Assembly: GCA_030266395.1 (NCBI GenBank)
Contig: JAJDHX010000011.1
Coordinates: 1-37,545, forward strand
DNA length: 37,545 bases
Source: Selenomonadales bacterium OttesenSCG-928-I06
Lineage (GTDB): Bacteria > Bacillota > Negativicutes > Sporomusales > Sporomusaceae
Direction of reading: 5' to 3'
The notes beneath the pieces are model-generated. The model saw only the letters and a list, made by a program, of their open reading frames with translations, was not told where the DNA came from and did no database searches. The position numbers and the translations under genes were made by a program. Of this stretch, positions 8,771-16,116 are shown piece after piece (position 1 is the stretch's first letter; every line of letters begins with the position of its first letter).

Positions 8771-8779
8771 TAAATACAT

Positions 8780-8793
8780 CTAACATTTGTTAG
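8780..8793. promoter_or_regulatory. Candidate TetR operator 1
   Basis: CTAACATTTGTTAG has perfect 5-bp arms and is centred between the two divergent -35 boxes. Binding here could affect both promoters. The CTAAC half-site recurs at 8805 and, inverted (GTTAG), at 8855-8859. Confidence 0.55.
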
Positions 8794-8800
8794 AATTTTC

Positions 8801-8829
8801 TTGACTAACTATCGATAGGTTGGTATAAT
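8801..8829 (+). promoter_or_regulatory. Promoter of the glgC-like gene
   Basis: TTGACT (8801-8806), 17-base spacer, TATAAT (8824-8829): a near-consensus, strong promoter. The spacer contains the palindrome CTATCGATAG (8809-8818), so a bound regulator would block RNA polymerase directly. Confidence 0.85.
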
Positions 8830-8859
8830 ATATACACATCTCTATCGAGCGATAGTTAG
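8805..8859. promoter_or_regulatory. Candidate TetR operators 2 and 3 flanking the glgC -10 box
   Basis: Two sites form a large inverted repeat: CTAACTATCGATAG (8805-8818) and CTATCGAGCGATAGTTAG (8842-8859). Each also contains its own palindrome (CTATCGATAG; CTATCG-AG-CGATAG). They bracket the -10 element and the expected start of transcription, fitting repression, possibly with looping or dimer-pair binding. Confidence 0.65.
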
Positions 8860-8921
8860 TATTGAATTTAATTCACCCACACTACACACTAAACCACAAT
8901 ACTATACAAGGAGGATTCTAT

Positions 8922-10190
8922 ATGCAACAAAAAGAATGCATCGCAATGATCCTCGCAGGTGGAAGAGGAGAGCGACTAGGAGCACTAACCCGCCATATTG
9001 CAAAACCTATAGTACATTTTGGCAGCAAATATCGGATTATTGATTTTACTTTAAGCAACTGTACATACTCTAACATCGACTCACTGGGAATATTGACCCA
9101 ATATAACTCTATGGCTCTGCATGATTATATCACCAATGGACAAGCTCCAAACTTTACGGGGCTAAACAGCAATGTTTTCATGTTGCCATCCTCCAGATGC
9201 AGAAATATTTATACAGGCACTGCCAATGCAGTCTATCAGAACTTTGACTTTATCAGCAAATTCAACCCAGAACATGTATTGATATTATCTGCTGACCATA
9301 TCTATAAGATGGATTATAGAGAAATGCTCGAGTTTCACAAAAAAACAAACGCTGATATAACGATTTCTGTCACTTCTGTACCATGGGAAGAAGCGTCACG
9401 ATTCGGTATTATGAGCATAAATAAAGATAAAAAAATTATTGAATTTGAAGAAAAACCTAAACAACCAAAAAGCAACCTGGCTTCTATGGGTATATATATT
9501 TTTAAATGGAGCAGTTTAAAAAGATATCTTTCTTTTGACCAAAACAACAGCAAATCAGAACATGATTTTGGCAAAAATATAATACCTGCTGTAATATCTG
9601 CCAAACAAAATGTATATGCCTACGAATTTGAAGGTTATTGGCGAGATGTAGGTACAATACAAAATTTGTGGGAAACTAACATGGATTTACTCAAAGATAT
9701 CCCTCCTATAAATTTAAACAACAACCACTGGAAAATACTCACACAAACACAACACCATGCACCATGTTACATCTCGGCTATGGCAGAAGTTAAGCGTAGC
9801 CTTATTGCTGACGGCTGTAACGTATATGGCAAAATAAGCAATTCTATCTTATTTCATTCTGTAACTGTAGAAAAAGATGCAGAAATAATAGACTCCATAC
9901 TATTGCCAGGTGTTGTTATTGGCAAAGGTGCCAAAATATATAAATCAATTATTGGAGAAAACGCATTTGTAGGAACAAACGCAGAAATTGGAACAGAAAA
10001 AGGCATCAGTGCTTTTTTAGACAGCAGAATATGCACAAAAGATATTTCTTTAATAGGTCCTGGCATTTGCATTGCTAACGACATGAAAATTATGAGAAAT
10101 TCGCATATCAGAAAAGAAGTATTTTTGAGAGACTATCTTCACATGCCTCCCATCCCTCAGATTCCTGATTCTGAAATGATTTATGCCTAA
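8922..10190 (+). CDS. glgC: Glucose-1-phosphate adenylyltransferase (ADP-glucose pyrophosphorylase)
   Basis: Makes ADP-glucose from glucose-1-phosphate and ATP for glycogen synthesis. 422 residues from the ATG at 8922, which has a perfect SD (AAGGAGG, 8908-8914); the frame is open upstream to a TTG at 8862 with no SD. The N-terminal nucleotidyltransferase domain has GGRGERLGALT (13-23), KPIVHFGSKYRIIDF, GTANAVYQN, SADHIYKMDY (about 123-132, containing the catalytic Asp), FEEKPKQP and FEGYWRDVGTI. The C-terminal third is a left-handed beta-helix typical of the family. GALT replaces the usual PLT and HFG replaces PFGG, so sugar or effector preference could differ. No other glg gene is adjacent. 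It has its own operator-laden promoter facing a TetR gene, an unusual setting for glgC. Confidence 0.88.
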   Translation: MQQKECIAMILAGGRGERLGALTRHIAKPIVHFGSKYRIIDFTLSNCTYSNIDSLGILTQYNSMALHDYITNGQAPNFTGLNSNVFMLPSSRCRNIYTGTANAVYQNFDFISKFNPEHVLILSADHIYKMDYREMLEFHKKTNADITISVTSVPWEEASRFGIMSINKDKKIIEFEEKPKQPKSNLASMGIYIFKWSSLKRYLSFDQNNSKSEHDFGKNIIPAVISAKQNVYAYEFEGYWRDVGTIQNLWETNMDLLKDIPPINLNNNHWKILTQTQHHAPCYISAMAEVKRSLIADGCNVYGKISNSILFHSVTVEKDAEIIDSILLPGVVIGKGAKIYKSIIGENAFVGTNAEIGTEKGISAFLDSRICTKDISLIGPGICIANDMKIMRNSHIRKEVFLRDYLHMPPIPQIPDSEMIYA

Positions 10191-10196
10191 AAAAAA

Positions 10197-10369
10197 AGAC
10201 AAATGATAAGCACACGGCTTATGACATTCATCTTTATATCGAGAATATTCTAAGTTACTATAGCACATAAATTCCTGCCACCCCTTACAAGGTAATTTAC
10301 GCTCTATCCTATTCTCTTAAAATGCAGCAACATTCTTCGCACCATGAGCCGTGTGCCTATCATTTGTCT
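10197..10369. repeat. 173-bp element bounded by 27-base inverted repeats (element F)
   Basis: The arms at 10197-10223 and 10343-10369 are complementary over 27 bases with two differences, both allowing G-U pairing in RNA. Inside are further pairings: GAGAAT with ATTCTC, AAGTTAC with GTAATTT, and a small CCTT-ACA-AGG hairpin, so the whole segment can fold as one rod. It fills the space between the convergent glgC and panD genes. Read on the minus strand, the left arm is followed by a run of T, so it could also act as the pan terminator. The termini (AGACAAATGATAAGC) resemble the stop-proximal border of E1 (AGACAAAAAATCATGATAAG). Confidence 0.8.
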
Positions 10370-10384
10370 AAATAAAATAAACTT

Positions 10385-10768
10385 TTAGGAAGTCTGTCCG
10401 TGTAATTCCACTTGACGGACTTCTTTAATCTTATTATCCTTGTCTACCATAACAACTGTAGGCGAAAAGCTTTTAGCTTCTTCAGTTGTCATTATACCGT
10501 ACGTAATAATAATAACAACATCACCAGGCTGAACAAGTCTGGCAGCAGCACCATTAAGACAAATCACACCAGAACCACGTTCACCTCTAATAGTATACGT
10601 CTCCAAACGATTACCATTGTTGTTATTAACAACTTGTACCTTTTCGTTAGGAAGTATATTAGCTGCATCCAATAAATCCTCATCAATTGTTATACTTCCC
10701 ATATAATTTAAATTCGCCTCTGTAACTGTCGCACAATGAATCTTAGATTTAAAACTAGTAATAAACAT
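10385..10768 (-). CDS. panD: Aspartate 1-decarboxylase
   Basis: Pyruvoyl enzyme that makes beta-alanine from aspartate for pantothenate. 127 residues, the usual length. The self-cleavage site is Gly24-Ser25 (NYMGSITID), where Ser25 becomes the pyruvoyl group. CLNGAAARL and the [10 protein letters not shown] block are family features. The start codon overlaps the panC stop (TAATG). Last gene of panGBCD; element F follows. Confidence 0.95.
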   Translation of the reverse strand: MFITSFKSKIHCATVTEANLNYMGSITIDEDLLDAANILPNEKVQVVNNNNGNRLETYTIRGERGSGVICLNGAAARLVQPGDVVIIITYGIMTTEEAKSFSPTVVMVDKDNKIKEVRQVELHGQTS

Positions 10769-11622
10769 TAGTTTGCCTCCAAAACAATATTATCGATAAG
10801 ACGAGTCGTTCCTACTTTTACCGCCACTGCCAAAAGAGCAATATCTTTTATTTCATCAATCTCTTCTAAACTCGGGCAATCATAAATCTCTACATAATCT
10901 ATCTCAGCAAGCTTTTCTTTCGTGATTTCATTTACAACCATTTCTTTTAACTTCTTAATTTCCCTCTCGCCATTTTTTACAGCATCTTCTGCTAAATTGA
11001 GGCTGCGAGGTATAACTAAAGCGGCTTTTCTTTCTTCATCAGAAAGATATTGGTTACGAGAACTAAGGGCAAGTCCGTCTTCATCACGAACTGTATAGCC
11101 CACACAAATCTTAACATCAAAATTTAAATCATTGGCAAATTTCTCAATAACAAGCGCCTGCTGGGCGTCTTTTTGACCAAAGTAAGCATAATTTGGTTTC
11201 ACAATATTGAAAAGTTTGCTTACAACAGTAGCTACTCCTTGAAAATGACCTGGTCTGGAAACACCACACATTTTTTCAGTAATACCACTAACATTAACAA
11301 AAGTAGAAAATCCATCTGGATACATTTCACTGGCTTCAGGAGCAAATACCACTGTACCGCCGGCTGAATCTGCTTTAGAACAATCCTCATGCAAATCCCG
11401 CGGATATTTATCAAGATCTTCATTTGGACCAAACTGAGTCGGATTCACAAAAACACTTACAACTACCAAATGACACATTTCTTTTGCCATTTTAATCAAA
11501 CTCAAATGTCCTTCATGCAAAGCACCCATTGTAGGAACAAGACCAATAACCCTTTCTTTGGATTTTGCCTGTTCTATCAATTCTCTCATTTCATCAATTG
11601 TTTTTATTAATCTAATCGCCAT
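10768..11622 (-). CDS. panC: Pantothenate synthetase (pantoate-beta-alanine ligase)
   Basis: ATP-dependent joining of pantoate and beta-alanine. 284 residues. [10 protein letters not shown] near residues 30-39 is the HIGH-like nucleotide-binding motif; [18 protein letters not shown], the YFGQKDAQQ block and LALSSRN are further family signatures. It follows panB by 16 bases with an SD-like GGAGAAAAATGG context and is coupled to panD by a TAATG overlap. Confidence 0.95.
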   Translation of the reverse strand: MAIRLIKTIDEMRELIEQAKSKERVIGLVPTMGALHEGHLSLIKMAKEMCHLVVVSVFVNPTQFGPNEDLDKYPRDLHEDCSKADSAGGTVVFAPEASEMYPDGFSTFVNVSGITEKMCGVSRPGHFQGVATVVSKLFNIVKPNYAYFGQKDAQQALVIEKFANDLNFDVKICVGYTVRDEDGLALSSRNQYLSDEERKAALVIPRSLNLAEDAVKNGEREIKKLKEMVVNEITKEKLAEIDYVEIYDCPSLEEIDEIKDIALLAVAVKVGTTRLIDNIVLEAN

Positions 11623-11638
11623 TTTTCTCCACTTTCAC

Positions 11639-12472
11639 TTAATATAATTTTTCTAAAACATCGTCAGACATTTTAAAACTATTTTCTTCACCAGGAAAAG
11701 TTCTTGCCACAACTTCTGTCATATAAGAAGTTACTGCTTCACTGATAATTTTATTTAAATCAACATATTTTTTAGCAAGTTTAGGAGTAAAATCAGCATC
11801 CATTCCTAAAATATCATTTATAACTATTACTTGTCCGTCACAACCATTACCTGCACCAATACCGATAGTAGGAATCTTTAAGCTTTTTGATACTTTGTCA
11901 GCCAATTTACTTGGCACACATTCCAGAACTATAGAAAACATACCTGCTTCTTCCAGCATTTTTGCGTCATTTATAAGTTTTTGAGCAGTTTGTTCATCTT
12001 TGCCCTGAACCTTAAAACCACCCAATTGATGAACTGACTGAGGAGTTAACCCCAAATGCCCCATAACAGGAATTCCTGCACTGACTATAGCTTTCACCAC
12101 AGGTACAATTTCCTCGCCGCCCTCAATCTTAACCGCCTGGGCACCGCCTTCTTTAAGAAGTCTGCCAGCATTTCGCACTCCGTCAGCAATACTGGTCTCA
12201 TAAGACATAAAAGGCAAATCAGTAATTATCATAGCTCTTTTAGCAGCACGACAAACTGCTTTAGTATGATGAATCATATCTTCCATTGTTACAGGTAAAG
12301 TAGAATCATATCCAAGCACCACATTGCCTAATGAATCACCTATTAAAATTGCGTCCATACCACATCTGTCTATAATCTTTGCCATAGCATAATCATAAGC
12401 AGTAATCACAGTAATAGGTACATTTTCTTCTTTTCTTTTTAAGAAAACACTTTTTGTTATTCTACTATTCAT
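11639..12472 (-). CDS. panB: 3-methyl-2-oxobutanoate hydroxymethyltransferase
   Basis: First committed step of pantothenate synthesis: transfers a hydroxymethyl group from methylene-tetrahydrofolate to ketoisovalerate, giving ketopantoate. 277 residues, TIM-barrel family. Motifs include TAYDYAMAKIIDRCG, IGDSLGNVVLGYDST (Mg-binding Asp), GHLGLTPQSVHQLGG and VLECVP (catalytic Glu). The gene overlaps the end of panG by 8 bases, so translation is coupled. Confidence 0.96.
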   Translation of the reverse strand: MNSRITKSVFLKRKEENVPITVITAYDYAMAKIIDRCGMDAILIGDSLGNVVLGYDSTLPVTMEDMIHHTKAVCRAAKRAMIITDLPFMSYETSIADGVRNAGRLLKEGGAQAVKIEGGEEIVPVVKAIVSAGIPVMGHLGLTPQSVHQLGGFKVQGKDEQTAQKLINDAKMLEEAGMFSIVLECVPSKLADKVSKSLKIPTIGIGAGNGCDGQVIVINDILGMDADFTPKLAKKYVDLNKIISEAVTSYMTEVVARTFPGEENSFKMSDDVLEKLY

Positions 12473-13358
12473 TAAAATCCCCTTCTATTTTTAAAGTTTT
12501 TTCTAATTCTTTTTTTTCTTCTATTGTTATTGTTCTATTTTTTTCAGCTATTTTCAAAGCATAACTACCCAGACTTTGATACAACTTCATTTCATCATAG
12601 CTGTTGTTTTCTCTCATTTTATTAACATGTTCCAAAACTGTTTGGTTATCACCTCTGGAAATAGGACCTGTCAGAGCCTTGTCCACTCCCAGTTTTGCTA
12701 TATTCTCAAGTGTTCCTTTATATAAAGGCAAAAGAGCTTCAGTCGCTTCTTTAGAAGTTAAGTTACAACAAGAAAGTATCTGACTTGCCGCACTAGCAAG
12801 TGCAACAGTATAATTTGAAGCAAAACAAGCGGCAGCATGATATAAGGCCCTGTTCTCCGGATCAATAAAAATTGTTTTTCCACCTAAAACTTCCACAATT
12901 TTCTTTGCCAGCTCCACAGCCTCCACGCTGCCGTCAATAGCATAATAAATATTTATAAGATCTTCTTTAGTAACATCTTTATGGGCAAACGAATGAAGCG
13001 GATGAAAGGATGCTATATATGCACCACATTCCTCTGCATCTTTTAAAACCTCGGCACTCATCGCGCCACATGTATGAAAGACAAATTGATTTTTTCTAAA
13101 ACCACCATTTTCAGCAATTTGTCTGCAAGTATTAACAATAGCGTTATCTGTTGTTGTTAAAAAAACTATATCAGCCTTTTTAGTTATTTCAGACAAATCT
13201 GTTGAATAAATACTTCGAACTCTCTCAGCCAGCTCTTTTGCAGATGTTTCAGTTTTGCTTCCAATGCCGGCAACTTTAAAACCATTTTCGAAAAAAACTC
13301 TTGCCAGAGCATTTCCTACTTTGCCTGCACCGATGATAGCAATACCAGAGTTAAGCAA
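12465..13358 (-). CDS. panG: PanG-type ketopantoate reductase candidate (Rossmann/DUF2520 protein)
   Basis: 297 residues: an N-terminal NAD(P)-binding Rossmann fold (IIGAGKVG, residues 8-15) followed by a DUF2520 domain (ASFHPLHSFA and FASNYTVALASAA regions). DUF2520 proteins encoded at the head of pan operons correspond to PanG, the ketopantoate reductase described in Francisella that replaces PanE. No panE is visible here, and this gene starts the panBCD operon, which supports that role; the function is inferred from family and context. The start is a TTG at 13358 with SD GGAGG seven bases upstream. A hairpin sits in the leader just before the SD. Confidence 0.8.
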   Translation of the reverse strand: MLNSGIAIIGAGKVGNALARVFFENGFKVAGIGSKTETSAKELAERVRSIYSTDLSEITKKADIVFLTTTDNAIVNTCRQIAENGGFRKNQFVFHTCGAMSAEVLKDAEECGAYIASFHPLHSFAHKDVTKEDLINIYYAIDGSVEAVELAKKIVEVLGGKTIFIDPENRALYHAAACFASNYTVALASAASQILSCCNLTSKEATEALLPLYKGTLENIAKLGVDKALTGPISRGDNQTVLEHVNKMRENNSYDEMKLYQSLGSYALKIAEKNRTITIEEKKELEKTLKIEGDFNE

Positions 13359-13874
13359 GGCTGCACCTCCGTTTTTCCGTATAAATTAAAATGCCTTCCA
13401 AACATTGTCTGGAAGGCAGAAAAATACACTAAAATATTATCTACCGTCTCAGTCAACATTGATCTAAGCGGAATATATCATTTTAATTTTTTCAAAATCA
13501 TTGGTTAAATAAAGTATGATGTCATATGACTATCATCTTGTCTAACACAATAATAATAACATAAAGTATTATTTCAACGCAAGTCGTTTTTTTCCACTTT
13601 TTGTATTAAGTATTAAAAACTCAGAAATTGGTAAATTCAGCCGACCATACAACTTCTTTTAAGATAATACAAAATATATCTTTTCTTTGCTCATTGACAT
13701 ACTATACATAGCCAAATTAACAGTTCCTGATTGAGCTTGTTAATTAATCACACTTAATATCATTTTCCCTACACAAATTCCCAAAAAATAAAACAGTTTC
13801 TTCTTTAACATACATTTATCTCCCCTCTGCACAAAAGAGGTACAGGTAAATATTCGCAGACATGAGGTGAAATT
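13359..13874. other. Intergenic control region between panG and the SLOG gene
   Basis: 516 bases without a convincing gene. It contains a hairpin close to panG (TGCCTTCCA 13392-13400 with TGGAAGGCA 13410-13418; minus-strand readout TTTTAATTT follows, so it is at best a weak attenuator). It also contains a near-palindrome ATGAT-GTCATATGAC-T-ATCAT (13516-13536) whose centre is a perfect 10-bp palindrome, a candidate operator. TTGACA at 13694-13699 on the plus strand lacks a good -10 element at 17 bases. I found no riboswitch core that I recognise. Confidence 0.6.
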
Positions 13875-14333
13875 ATGAATATATCTTTTTGTTGTGTAAT
13901 AGGGCATAGAAAAATTGATATAACCAAAAGAAGCTATGTGAAAGCTGAATTAAAACAAGAAATCAAAAAAGCTATCCAGGACGGCTATACAAATTTTATC
14001 TCTGGTTTCTCACCAGGGACAGATTTGATGTTTGCAGATATTATTGTGGAATTGCAAAGAAAATATCCTATCAACCTAATTGCGTATATTCCATATGTCA
14101 ACATTATGAAAACAAAAAACAGAACCTTTCAAAACCTTATTTATAAATGCAACAGTATAAAAATTTATTCAGAATATTATGCACCGTTTTGCTTTATCAG
14201 AAGAAGCCAGTTAATGGTTCAAAATTCAAGAAGAGTAATAGCAGTCTACGACGGTAGACAAAAAGGCGGCACCATCAACACAATCAATTACGCCCGAAAA
14301 TTAGGCAGAGATTTAAAGATTATAGAGATTTGA
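13875..14333 (+). CDS. SLOG-family protein (YpsA/DUF1273-like)
   Basis: 152 residues. CVIGHRKID at the start, SGFSPGTDLMFADIIVEL in the middle and AVYDGRQKGGTINTINYA near the end match the SLOG/DUF1273 (YpsA-like) Rossmannoid fold, whose GxxxGxD-type loop binds a nucleotide-like ligand. It is somewhat shorter than YpsA (about 180 residues). The biochemical role of the family is not settled; some SLOG proteins act in nucleotide signalling or defence. SD GAGGTG precedes the ATG. It stands alone on the plus strand between minus-strand genes and ends in a bidirectional terminator. Confidence 0.72.
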   Translation: MNISFCCVIGHRKIDITKRSYVKAELKQEIKKAIQDGYTNFISGFSPGTDLMFADIIVELQRKYPINLIAYIPYVNIMKTKNRTFQNLIYKCNSIKIYSEYYAPFCFIRRSQLMVQNSRRVIAVYDGRQKGGTINTINYARKLGRDLKIIEI

Positions 14334-14344
14334 CTTTGCGGGCA

Positions 14345-14389
14345 AAAAAATGAACATAATAATCATTTAGACTATTATGTTCATTTTTT
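14345..14389. terminator. Bidirectional intrinsic terminator
   Basis: A 17-bp stem (14345-14361 with 14373-14389) flanked by A6 on the left and T6 on the right, between two convergent genes. It can serve the SLOG gene (plus) and the DUF2007 gene (minus). Confidence 0.88.
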
Positions 14390-14393
14390 CGAT

Positions 14394-14891
14394 CTATTTT
14401 TCCAAAAGACTTATCAAATAAAAAATACCAACAATCACTACTATTGTCCCACAAATAAAGAATGTCTTTATTTGTTTTTTTAACGATTTAATATCTATAT
14501 CACCATCAGCCTCAAAATCATCAAAATCAGATGGTTTATGAAGCAAAGCACTTGATCCTATCATTCCAACCATTATTTCGCGTGCCTCAGCAACCAAATG
14601 GGGCGGAACATAAATTTCCTTGCCATATTTAGAAAAACCCATATACACAGAAAGATATTGCCCGGCTCCACTGCTTTTCATCATTGCTGGAATCCCCTCT
14701 TTTTGCAGAACTTCCATCAGCATGCTGACCTCTATATCATCAAAAATTTCGCAAAGCAATACAGGTTCTGTATCTGCTGTTATATCAAAAGCAGGCAATG
14801 GCTCCAGTATTTCAACAAGCACCTCGCCACAATCTACACACTCTGTAAACTCCTGACGATATTCCACACGACATGTCGGGCAAAACGGCAT
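14394..14891 (-). CDS. Zinc-ribbon, DUF2007 and single-helix membrane protein
   Basis: 165 residues from the chosen ATG at 14891, which has SD AAAGGAG about 8 bases upstream; the ATG at 14912 lacks an SD and would overlap that site. Residues 4-21 carry a zinc ribbon (CPTC ... CVDCG). Residues about 45-110 resemble DUF2007 (putative signal-transducing domain: LCEIFDDIEVSMLMEVLQKE, IPAMM, KEIYVPPHLVAEAREIM). An acidic linker follows, and then one C-terminal transmembrane helix (about 145-162). Probably tail-anchored with the soluble part in the cytoplasm. Function unknown. Confidence 0.75.
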   Translation of the reverse strand: MPFCPTCRVEYRQEFTECVDCGEVLVEILEPLPAFDITADTEPVLLCEIFDDIEVSMLMEVLQKEGIPAMMKSSGAGQYLSVYMGFSKYGKEIYVPPHLVAEAREIMVGMIGSSALLHKPSDFDDFEADGDIDIKSLKKQIKTFFICGTIVVIVGIFYLISLLEK

Positions 14892-14965
14892 ATAAATCGC
14901 TCCTTTACACATAAAGTACGACTTATAACCTAAACTTCGCCAAAATACCGCTATTTCCTTTTAAC

Positions 14966-15003
14966 AAAAAAACTCATACAACCAAACTAAAAATCCTTAT
15001 GAG
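14966..15003 (-). terminator. Possible weak terminator after the Cys-rich gene
   Basis: On the minus strand CTCATA, a 19-base loop, TATGAG, then seven T. The stem is only 6 bp, so efficiency is doubtful. Confidence 0.4.
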
Positions 15004-15027
15004 AAAATTTACCATACGGGTTTCTTT

Positions 15028-15207
15028 TCAGTGCTCTTTTAGCCCATCCAACAATCTCTTCCTTTTGATCTTCAATTCATCTTCGTCTATCTTAACCAGA
15101 ATTCCGCAAGCACATAAACCTATTTCATTAAGTTCTATTTCATTTAATGTACAAGCTTCTTTACTCCAATAAATACAATAATCATTTTCACAAATTACTC
15201 TAACCAT
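15028..15207 (-). CDS. Small Cys-rich protein, 59 residues, unknown function
   Basis: The frame runs from ATG (15205-15207) to TGA (15028-15030). An SD (AGGAG) lies six bases before the ATG, and a consensus promoter (15271-15299) lies about 64 bases upstream, so I regard it as a real gene. The product begins MVRVICENDYCIYWSKEACT and has cysteines at 6, 11, 19, 32 and 34 (the last pair as CAC), suggesting metal binding, followed by a charged Lys/Arg-rich C-terminal helix. The spacing loosely recalls small clostridial DUF1540-type proteins, but I cannot assign it. Its promoter spacer holds a perfect palindrome, probably the binding site of the divergent Xre regulator. Confidence 0.7.
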   Translation of the reverse strand: MVRVICENDYCIYWSKEACTLNEIELNEIGLCACGILVKIDEDELKIKRKRLLDGLKEH

Positions 15208-15270
15208 TATATTCTCCTAAGTATCCCAAATATTAATGCTCATCTTAAAAAAACTTGTTTCCCTAAAATA

Positions 15271-15299
15271 ATTATATGACAAATTGTCATGATAGTCAA
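15271..15299 (-). promoter_or_regulatory. Promoter of the Cys-rich gene
   Basis: Minus strand TTGACT (15294-15299), 17-base spacer, TATAAT (15271-15276). The spacer is almost entirely filled by the palindrome at 15276-15290. Confidence 0.82.
15276..15290. promoter_or_regulatory. Candidate Xre operator inside the promoter spacer
   Basis: ATGACAAATTGTCAT is a perfect palindrome with 7-bp arms around one base. The half-site GTCAT recurs as direct repeats at 15303-15307 and 15311-15315, nearer the Xre gene. This suggests repression of the Cys-rich gene and autoregulation of the Xre gene from one cluster of sites. Confidence 0.65.
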
Positions 15300-15334
15300 T
15301 ATGTCATTCGGTCATAATAAACTTAGGTGATATT

Positions 15335-15550
15335 ATGAAGAATATTAAAAAATTACGTCTTGAACAAAATCTTACACAATTAGCACTTCAAATGAAAACA
15401 GGAATAGATCAAGCTCTAATATCAAAGTATGAAAACGGCGAACGCATCCCAACTATAGAGAATTTATTAATTTTAGCAAATTATTTCAAAACCAGTTTGG
15501 ACTATCTCATGGATAGAACTGATGAAAGAAAACCTTACCAACCAAAATAA
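15335..15550 (+). CDS. Small Xre-family HTH regulator
   Basis: 71 residues: essentially a single Cro/C1-type helix-turn-helix domain (RLEQNLTQLALQMKTGIDQA, then LISKYENGERIPTIENLLIL) followed by the common LDYLMDRTDERK tail. SD AGGTGAT precedes the ATG. It is divergent from the 59-residue Cys-rich gene with GTCAT-type sites between them. With no effector domain, it probably responds by abundance, oligomerisation or a partner protein. Confidence 0.9.
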   Translation: MKNIKKLRLEQNLTQLALQMKTGIDQALISKYENGERIPTIENLLILANYFKTSLDYLMDRTDERKPYQPK

Positions 15551-15560
15551 AATAATTATA

Positions 15561-15595
15561 AAAAAACAGACACTTTTTTGTGTCTATTTTTTTAT
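15561..15595 (+). terminator. Intrinsic terminator of the Xre gene
   Basis: AGACAC (15568-15573), T6 loop, GTGTCT (15580-15585), then a T-rich tract; upstream A6 extends the stem. Confidence 0.85.
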
Positions 15596-15636
15596 TTCAT
15601 TGCTGTCTGCCAGTATATTGTTATAACTCGTTATCC

Positions 15637-16116
15637 TCAAACACTAATTTTTACTTCCCGCAGGAAGTCTACGAATTTTATCAACCTAATGCCATACTCT
15701 TCACAGACGTTGGGGATTTTCACAGGTTGTCCATCGCCCGCTTTTGTTTCGTCCGAAACAAGGGTACAGTCCTTTTGCTTTGCCAATGCAATAACAAAGG
15801 GGTCTGCATTATTAGATTTTCTAGTTCCCGTCACCAATCCTGGATATTTTCGCAAAATATCACGCACTATCAATTGCACATCTACTCCGCTCGTCACAAA
15901 TGCTGCACTCCTAATCTTAACCCAATTAACCAAGTCATCATTACCTATAGATATTTCGTCAAGTACCTCGCCGCAAGAAATAACAATACCGCTATCAATA
16001 GTGTTGGCCATTTTTGTCCATAGACTACCAAACACATCAAGTGGATGACGCCTCTGCATATTGATGAAAACATTAGTGTCTAGAACATATTTTGCATTGC
16101 TCAAGAGAAGCACCAC
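15637..16116 (-). CDS. PIN-domain toxin (DUF4411-like)
   Basis: 159 residues. The acidic PIN active-site residues are recognisable: VLDTNVFI near the N-terminus, the Glu in CGEVLDEI, the Asp in NNADPFVIALA and the Asp/Glu in LVSDE. PIN proteins of this kind are Mg-dependent ribonucleases. It directly follows and overlaps an Xre-ImmA/IrrE gene, the arrangement known for DUF4411 toxin-antitoxin pairs. Start uncertain: GTG codons at 16116 and 16113, or a TTG at 16104 that overlaps the upstream TGA and has a better-placed SD (AGGTGG). Confidence 0.85.
   Translation of the reverse strand: MVLLLSNAKYVLDTNVFINMQRRHPLDVFGSLWTKMANTIDSGIVISCGEVLDEISIGNDDLVNWVKIRSAAFVTSGVDVQLIVRDILRKYPGLVTGTRKSNNADPFVIALAKQKDCTLVSDETKAGDGQPVKIPNVCEEYGIRLIKFVDFLREVKISV

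Noticed and set aside
8862-8921. Upstream TTG start for glgC
   Set aside because: No SD, and translation would begin almost at the operator. The ATG at 8922 has a perfect SD.
13359-13874. Riboswitch or T-box in the pan leader
   Set aside because: No recognisable consensus (no T-box sequence, no known aptamer core); only a hairpin and a palindrome.
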